From Grimontia hollisae CIP 101886 (GTDB taxonomy: Bacteria; Pseudomonadota; Gammaproteobacteria; Enterobacterales; Vibrionaceae): 64,000 bases of DNA. The notes under the pieces are model-generated. The model was not told the origin of the DNA. It saw only the letters and a list, made by a program, of their open reading frames with translations, and did no database searches. This document shows, in pieces, positions 60,319 to 64,000 of this stretch. The position numbers and the translations under genes were made by a program. Where the stretch lies: positions 1,079,361 through 1,143,360 of the forward strand of contig NZ_ADAQ01000013.1 of the NCBI RefSeq assembly GCF_000176515.1, read 5' to 3'. Numbering within the stretch: position 1 is the first letter of the stretch; every line of letters starts with the position of its first letter.

Positions 60319-60868
60319 AACCTACTGCATGGCGGTGTATTCACCTGAAAAACATCGCCAAAAGTGACTATTTCACCATACAAAAAACACAATAAAACTG
60401 AGACTTCTGGTCAATTATCCTAAAATCCTGTTTGATAACTCCACGCTTTATTTTTTAACTTAAATGACTTTCATTTTTATCCGTTTCACTGAAACCGTAA
60501 AGTGGTCACAAAAGGAGATATAAGCGAGCAAATCACCCCAAAACCAAACCACAACCTAAAAGAACCCAACAGAAAACCAAAAATTAACACACAGTTAACT
60601 TATATCGCTTTATTGTCGATCAAGATCTTATTTTTCTAAATCTCCTCTCTTTCTTTTTGCCTTACTCAATAGATTGTATATCTTGGATCTCTGTGGTCAT
60701 AAAACCATCACACACAATAACTATTATATTCCGAGATGAGTTGAGTTTCCGTCATCTCAGCCCTTATTGCGCTAAATCATAAAATTATAGGTGCCTGTAT
60801 TTTTGGACAACCAAATGCAGTTACAGGGGTCATGTTTCAATTGCTTGTTGTTAAGAATGGAGTCATCA
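60319..60868. other. Intergenic region upstream of the PHA operon
   Basis: About 550 bp without a supported gene. It is AT-rich and strongly strand-asymmetric: 60534-60583 is nearly all A and C (one T), and 60637-60664 is pyrimidine-rich. It contains GATCAAGATC at 60618-60627, an orphan ribosome-site-like AAAGGAGATATA at 60511-60522 with no start codon after it, and a hairpin GAGATGA/TCATCTC (60733-60758). The promoter of phaB must be here, but I cannot place it. Confidence 0.5.
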
Positions 60869-61609
60869 ATGAAGAAACTCGCGCTCATCACCGGTTCAAA
60901 AGGTGGTATTGGTTCGGCGATCACGGAAAAGTTGGTCAGTCAGGGCTATCGCGTGATTGCTACCTACTTTACCGGTAATCTGCAATGCGCCAAGGAGTGG
61001 TTCGAAGAAAAGTCGTTCAACACCGATCAAGTCCGCTTGTTTGAACTGGACGTCACCAACACCGCCGAATGTGCAGAGCGTCTCCCAAAACTTCTTGAAG
61101 AAGAAGGCACTATAGACATTGTGGTCAACAATGCTGGCATTACCCGCGACGGTCTTTTCAAGAAAATGGCCGCGGATAACTGGCATGCTGTTATCAATAC
61201 CAACCTCAACAGTCTTTTCAATGTCACCCAGCCCCTTTTTGCCGCCATGTGCGAGAAAGGGGGTGGCCGCGTCATCAACATTTCTTCGGTTAATGGCCTG
61301 AAAGGTCAGTTTGGACAAACCAACTATGCTGCCGCCAAAGCTGGCATGATTGGCTTTACCAAATCACTGGCTTTTGAAGGTGCGAAATATGGTGTGACCG
61401 CCAACGTTGTCGCCCCAGGCTATACTGCAACACCCATGGTAGAAGCTATGCGCGATGAAGTGCTTGAATCGATAAAAAGCGAGATTCCAATGAAGCGGCT
61501 GGCTCGTCCGGAAGAAATCGCCGATGCCGTCGCATATCTTGCCAGTGATTCAGGGGCTTATATCACCGGGGAAACGCTGTCAGTCAATGGCGGCCTGTAC
61601 ATGAACTAA
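60869..61609 (+). CDS. phaB: Acetoacetyl-CoA reductase (NADPH)
   Basis: Reduces acetoacetyl-CoA to (R)-3-hydroxybutyryl-CoA, the monomer for PHB. The 246-residue short-chain dehydrogenase has the cofactor motif TGSKGGIG at 8-15, NNAG at 87-90, and the catalytic Ser140, Tyr153 and Lys157 (ISSVNG, NYAAAKAG). Length is that of PhaB enzymes (246-247). The start is fixed by GGAG seven bases upstream; the longer frame from 60791 has no support. It is the first gene of the phaB-phaA-phaP-phaC operon, the gene order known from the V. cholerae PHA cluster. Confidence 0.95.
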   Translation: MKKLALITGSKGGIGSAITEKLVSQGYRVIATYFTGNLQCAKEWFEEKSFNTDQVRLFELDVTNTAECAERLPKLLEEEGTIDIVVNNAGITRDGLFKKMAADNWHAVINTNLNSLFNVTQPLFAAMCEKGGGRVINISSVNGLKGQFGQTNYAAAKAGMIGFTKSLAFEGAKYGVTANVVAPGYTATPMVEAMRDEVLESIKSEIPMKRLARPEEIADAVAYLASDSGAYITGETLSVNGGLYMN

Positions 61610-61626
61610 CGGGAAAAAGGTTACAC

Positions 61627-62838
61627 ATGGAAAAAGTGTTTATTGTCGCGGCGAAACGTACCGCGATCGGTGCATTTACCGGTTCTCTCAAAGATGTACC
61701 CGCAGGACAACTGGCCGCAGCTGCCATAAAAGGGGCACTGGAAGCAGGAAATGTCGCACCGGAAACTGTTAATGAAGTCATTCTCGGTAACGTCGTCAGC
61801 GCAGGCCAAGGTATGGGAATTGGTCGCCAGGCTGCGATCTTTGCCGGTCTTCCTGAATCGGTACCGGCTTATGCGATCAACATGGTTTGCGGTAGCGGTA
61901 TGAAAGCGGTCATGGACGCCGTTTCACACATCCGTTGTGGCGATGCCAACGTGGTGGTTGCTGCCGGTGTTGAGAACATGTCACAAATCCCGTTTGCTGC
62001 GTCAGGTTCACTGCGCGGCGGACAAAAGATGGGCGACATAGGCCTTAAAGATCTGTTGATCAACGATGGCCTGACGGACGTCTACAACCAATATCACATG
62101 GGTGTCACTGCGGAAAACGTTGCCAAGCAAGTCGGCCTGAGCCGTGAACAACAGGACGCATACGCACAACAAAGCCAACAAAAAGCCGTTGCTGCAGTTG
62201 AAGCTGGCCGTTTCAAAGACGAAATCGTGCCGGTAGAGGTCAAGCAACGTCGCCAGACCGTGGTTTTTGATACCGACGAATACCCCAAAGCAGATTGTAC
62301 GCAAGAAGGTCTGGCAAAACTTCGTCCAGCCTTTGACCGCGAAGGAACAGTGACTGCCGGTAACGCATCGGGCCTGAATGATGGAGCAAGTGCAGTAGTG
62401 GTTGCCTCAGAGGCTGCCGTTCAACGGCTAGGCCTTAAACCATTGGCAGAAATCACCAGTTATGCGCAAGTTGGACTAGATCCCAAAATCATGGGCTTAG
62501 GCCCAGTAGGTGCAGTAACACAAGCCCTGAAAAAAGCAGAGATTTCTATTTCTGACGTGGATCTGTTTGAGCTTAACGAAGCTTTTGCCGCCCAGGCGTT
62601 GGGTGTTGTCCACCAATTGGCAGACACACACCATGTGAGCGCTGACAGCATTTTGCAAAAAGCGAATGTCAATGGTGGCGCAATCGCTTTGGGTCACCCT
62701 CTTGGCGCATCAGGTAACCGTATTCTGGTCTCCCTGATCCACGAACTGAAAAAACGCGAAGGCACAGTGGGTGTCGCTTCGCTTTGCATTGGCGGCGGCA
62801 TGGGTACGGCAGTCGTCGTGAAACGTGTTGATAGCTAA
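61627..62838 (+). CDS. phaA: Acetyl-CoA acetyltransferase (beta-ketothiolase)
   Basis: Condenses two acetyl-CoA to acetoacetyl-CoA, the first step in PHB synthesis. The 403-residue biosynthetic thiolase has the acyl-enzyme Cys88 in NMVCGSGMK, NEAFAAQ near residue 319, His357 in ALGHPLGASG and the second catalytic Cys387 in LCIGGGMG. It lies 17 bp after phaB and about 45 bp before the phasin gene. The context makes a PHB role more likely than fatty-acid oxidation. Confidence 0.95.
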   Translation: MEKVFIVAAKRTAIGAFTGSLKDVPAGQLAAAAIKGALEAGNVAPETVNEVILGNVVSAGQGMGIGRQAAIFAGLPESVPAYAINMVCGSGMKAVMDAVSHIRCGDANVVVAAGVENMSQIPFAASGSLRGGQKMGDIGLKDLLINDGLTDVYNQYHMGVTAENVAKQVGLSREQQDAYAQQSQQKAVAAVEAGRFKDEIVPVEVKQRRQTVVFDTDEYPKADCTQEGLAKLRPAFDREGTVTAGNASGLNDGASAVVVASEAAVQRLGLKPLAEITSYAQVGLDPKIMGLGPVGAVTQALKKAEISISDVDLFELNEAFAAQALGVVHQLADTHHVSADSILQKANVNGGAIALGHPLGASGNRILVSLIHELKKREGTVGVASLCIGGGMGTAVVVKRVDS

Positions 62839-62885
62839 GAACGTTAACCCCCTTGGATCTAATGACTACATTTAGGAGAAACACC

Positions 62886-63233
62886 ATGTACACCGATATG
62901 TTTAAAGCATTCTCTGAGCAAACTGAAAAAACACTGGCACCTTATATAAAGTTCAACAAGCTGGTCGCGAAAAACGTTGAAACCCTGACTGAGCTCCAAC
63001 TGAGCGCAGTGAAAACGTACAGCGAAATGGGTTTGGCACAAGTAAAAGCTGCAAGCGAAGTGACTGACGTAACGTCAATGACCGCATACAGCAGCCAGCA
63101 ACTGGCCGCATTAACCAAACTGTCTCAGCAAATGATGGACGACAGCGCGAAGCTACAATCTATCGCCAAAGAATTTAAAGATGATCTGGAGCAACTGACT
63201 GCAGAAAACCTGAAAGCTGGTCAACCAGCTTAA
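62886..63233 (+). CDS. phaP: Phasin (PHA granule-associated protein)
   Basis: A 115-residue helical amphipathic protein of the phasin family, which coats PHA granules and controls their number and size. It shows MFKAFSEQTEKTLAPYIKFNKLVAKNVE and a second helix rich in Ala and Gln (YSSQQLAALTKLSQQMMDDSAKLQSIA, split over residues 68-94). The start has AGGAG eight bases upstream. It is strongly positioned between phaA and phaC, which supports the call beyond its weak sequence motifs. Confidence 0.92.
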   Translation: MYTDMFKAFSEQTEKTLAPYIKFNKLVAKNVETLTELQLSAVKTYSEMGLAQVKAASEVTDVTSMTAYSSQQLAALTKLSQQMMDDSAKLQSIAKEFKDDLEQLTAENLKAGQPA

Positions 63234-63246
63234 TTTTAGGTAGACA

Positions 63247-63268
63247 CGCCCTCTCGCTGCAGAGGGCG
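63247..63268 (+). repeat. Hairpin between phaP and phaC
   Basis: CGCCCTCT-CGCTGC-AGAGGGCG is a perfect 8-bp stem with a 6-base loop but without a T-run. It may stabilise the phaP mRNA 3' end or act as a processing or attenuation site giving more phasin than synthase. Confidence 0.55.
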
Positions 63269-63296
63269 CGTTATTTCCGATCAAGAGGGTTTACAC

Positions 63297-64000
63297 ATGT
63301 ACCAGAACTTCTTCTCGGACTACCTTGTAAAACTCCAAGAGAGTAACCAGCAATGGTGGAAGGATCTTGAGCAAGGCAAGGCAGCCGTAAACACCCCCCT
63401 GAATAAAGCCATGCAGGAGCAAAGTATCGAAGATACCGCCAAGCTCCTTGAAGGCGCGGCAAATCAACCCGCTGCAATGCTGCAAATTCAAATGCAGTGG
63501 TGGGAAAAACAACTGCAAATCTGGCAAAGCGTCGCTTTGGCTGCAAACAGCCAGGAAGTTGTATCTCCGGAAAAAGACGACAAACGTTTTCAGGATAAAG
63601 CGTGGCAAGACGAAGTGTTCTATAACTTCATCAAGCAATCTTACCTGTTGTTTGGGCGCACATATCTGGAAACCATCAATGCTGTCGAAGGGTTAGATGA
63701 CAAGGCAAAAGAACGCCTGAACTTTTTCTCCCGACAGGCCATTAATGCGATGTCACCCAGCAACTTCGTCGGTACCAACCCTGAGCTGTTGAAGCTTACG
63801 ATGGAAAACAACGGCGAAAACTTGGTGAAGGGCTTGCAAAGCCTTCAGGAAGATATCGAGTCGAGCGCGGATATCCTTAAAGTTCGTATGACCAACACCA
63901 ATGCGTTTCGCATTGGTGAAGACATTGCAAACACCCAAGGTGACGTTGTGTTCAAGAATGAGCTCTTTGAGCTGATTCAATACCGTCCACTGACAGAAAA
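63297..64000 (+). CDS. phaC: Class I poly(R)-hydroxyalkanoate synthase, 3' end missing
   Basis: Polymerises (R)-3-hydroxyacyl-CoA on the granule surface. Only the first 234 codons are in the window; the frame is open to the last base. The N-terminal helical domain has WWKDLEQGKAAV, MQWWEKQLQIWQ, DKRFQDKAWQDEVFYNFIKQSYLL (a PHA-synthase hallmark, split), NFVGTNPELLKLTMENNGENLVKGL (split) and the strand region FRIGEDIANTQGDVVFKNELFELIQY. The catalytic lipase-like box and Asp/His lie beyond the window. GAGGG precedes the ATG. It is the last gene of the PHA operon visible here. Confidence 0.95.
   Translation, partial: MYQNFFSDYLVKLQESNQQWWKDLEQGKAAVNTPLNKAMQEQSIEDTAKLLEGAANQPAAMLQIQMQWWEKQLQIWQSVALAANSQEVVSPEKDDKRFQDKAWQDEVFYNFIKQSYLLFGRTYLETINAVEGLDDKAKERLNFFSRQAINAMSPSNFVGTNPELLKLTMENNGENLVKGLQSLQEDIESSADILKVRMTNTNAFRIGEDIANTQGDVVFKNELFELIQYRPLTE

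Overview
The window is a stretch of the main chromosome of a gammaproteobacterium, almost certainly a member of the Vibrionaceae, and by feel closer to Grimontia, Enterovibrio or Photobacterium than to core Vibrio (genus-level placement is inference). The reasons are the protein sequences, the order frr-uppS-cdsA-dxr-rseP-bamA (in Escherichia coli dxr lies between frr and uppS), and small Vibrio-type families (DUF4250, DUF3549, DUF3301, DUF2789, DUF2310) beside genes shared with E. coli. No rRNA, tRNA, insertion sequence, prophage or CRISPR array was seen.

Layout: 1-2035 holds the end of mltF, a small basic protein and tadA. 2078-6834 is a formaldehyde detoxification pair (frmA, fghA) with a divergent LysR regulator, then an AbgT-type transporter. 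7197-11806 is guaBA and divergent xseA. 11831-12755 holds a yfgJ-like zinc-ribbon gene and an AT-rich, GATC-dense intergenic region that may be crtS, the chromosome 1 site that triggers chromosome 2 replication in vibrios. 12756-19294 carries gmhB, trmO, proS, a patatin, a diguanylate cyclase, yaeP, a DUF4250 gene and a cytochrome c. 19364-39972 is the large leftward run rpsB-tsf-pyrH-frr-uppS-cdsA-dxr-rseP-bamA-skp-lpxD-fabZ-lpxA-lpxB-rnhB-dnaE-accA-tilS: translation, envelope lipid and outer-membrane assembly, replication and fatty-acid synthesis. map and glnD diverge from it to the right.

43890-60318 follows the E. coli 63-minute region closely: yaeH, truC, yqcC, csrB, syd, queF, ppnN, xni, rlmM, ygdD, gcvA, gcvB, csdA, csdE, with lineage-specific genes inserted. 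Two regulatory RNAs not evident from open reading frames lie here: CsrB (46903-47330, minus strand, about thirty GGA motifs, with a VarA/UvrY-type palindrome upstream) and GcvB (about 58313-58529, plus strand). The window ends in a polyhydroxyalkanoate operon phaB-phaA-phaP-phaC, with phaC cut by the window edge.

Most of the window is conserved core genome. The points most worth checking are the crtS candidate, the CsrB and GcvB loci, a possible GcvB target upstream of the PHA operon, a probably frameshifted small secreted protein at 50739-50967, and several 5'-leader hairpins. I did not find a clearly new multi-gene system.
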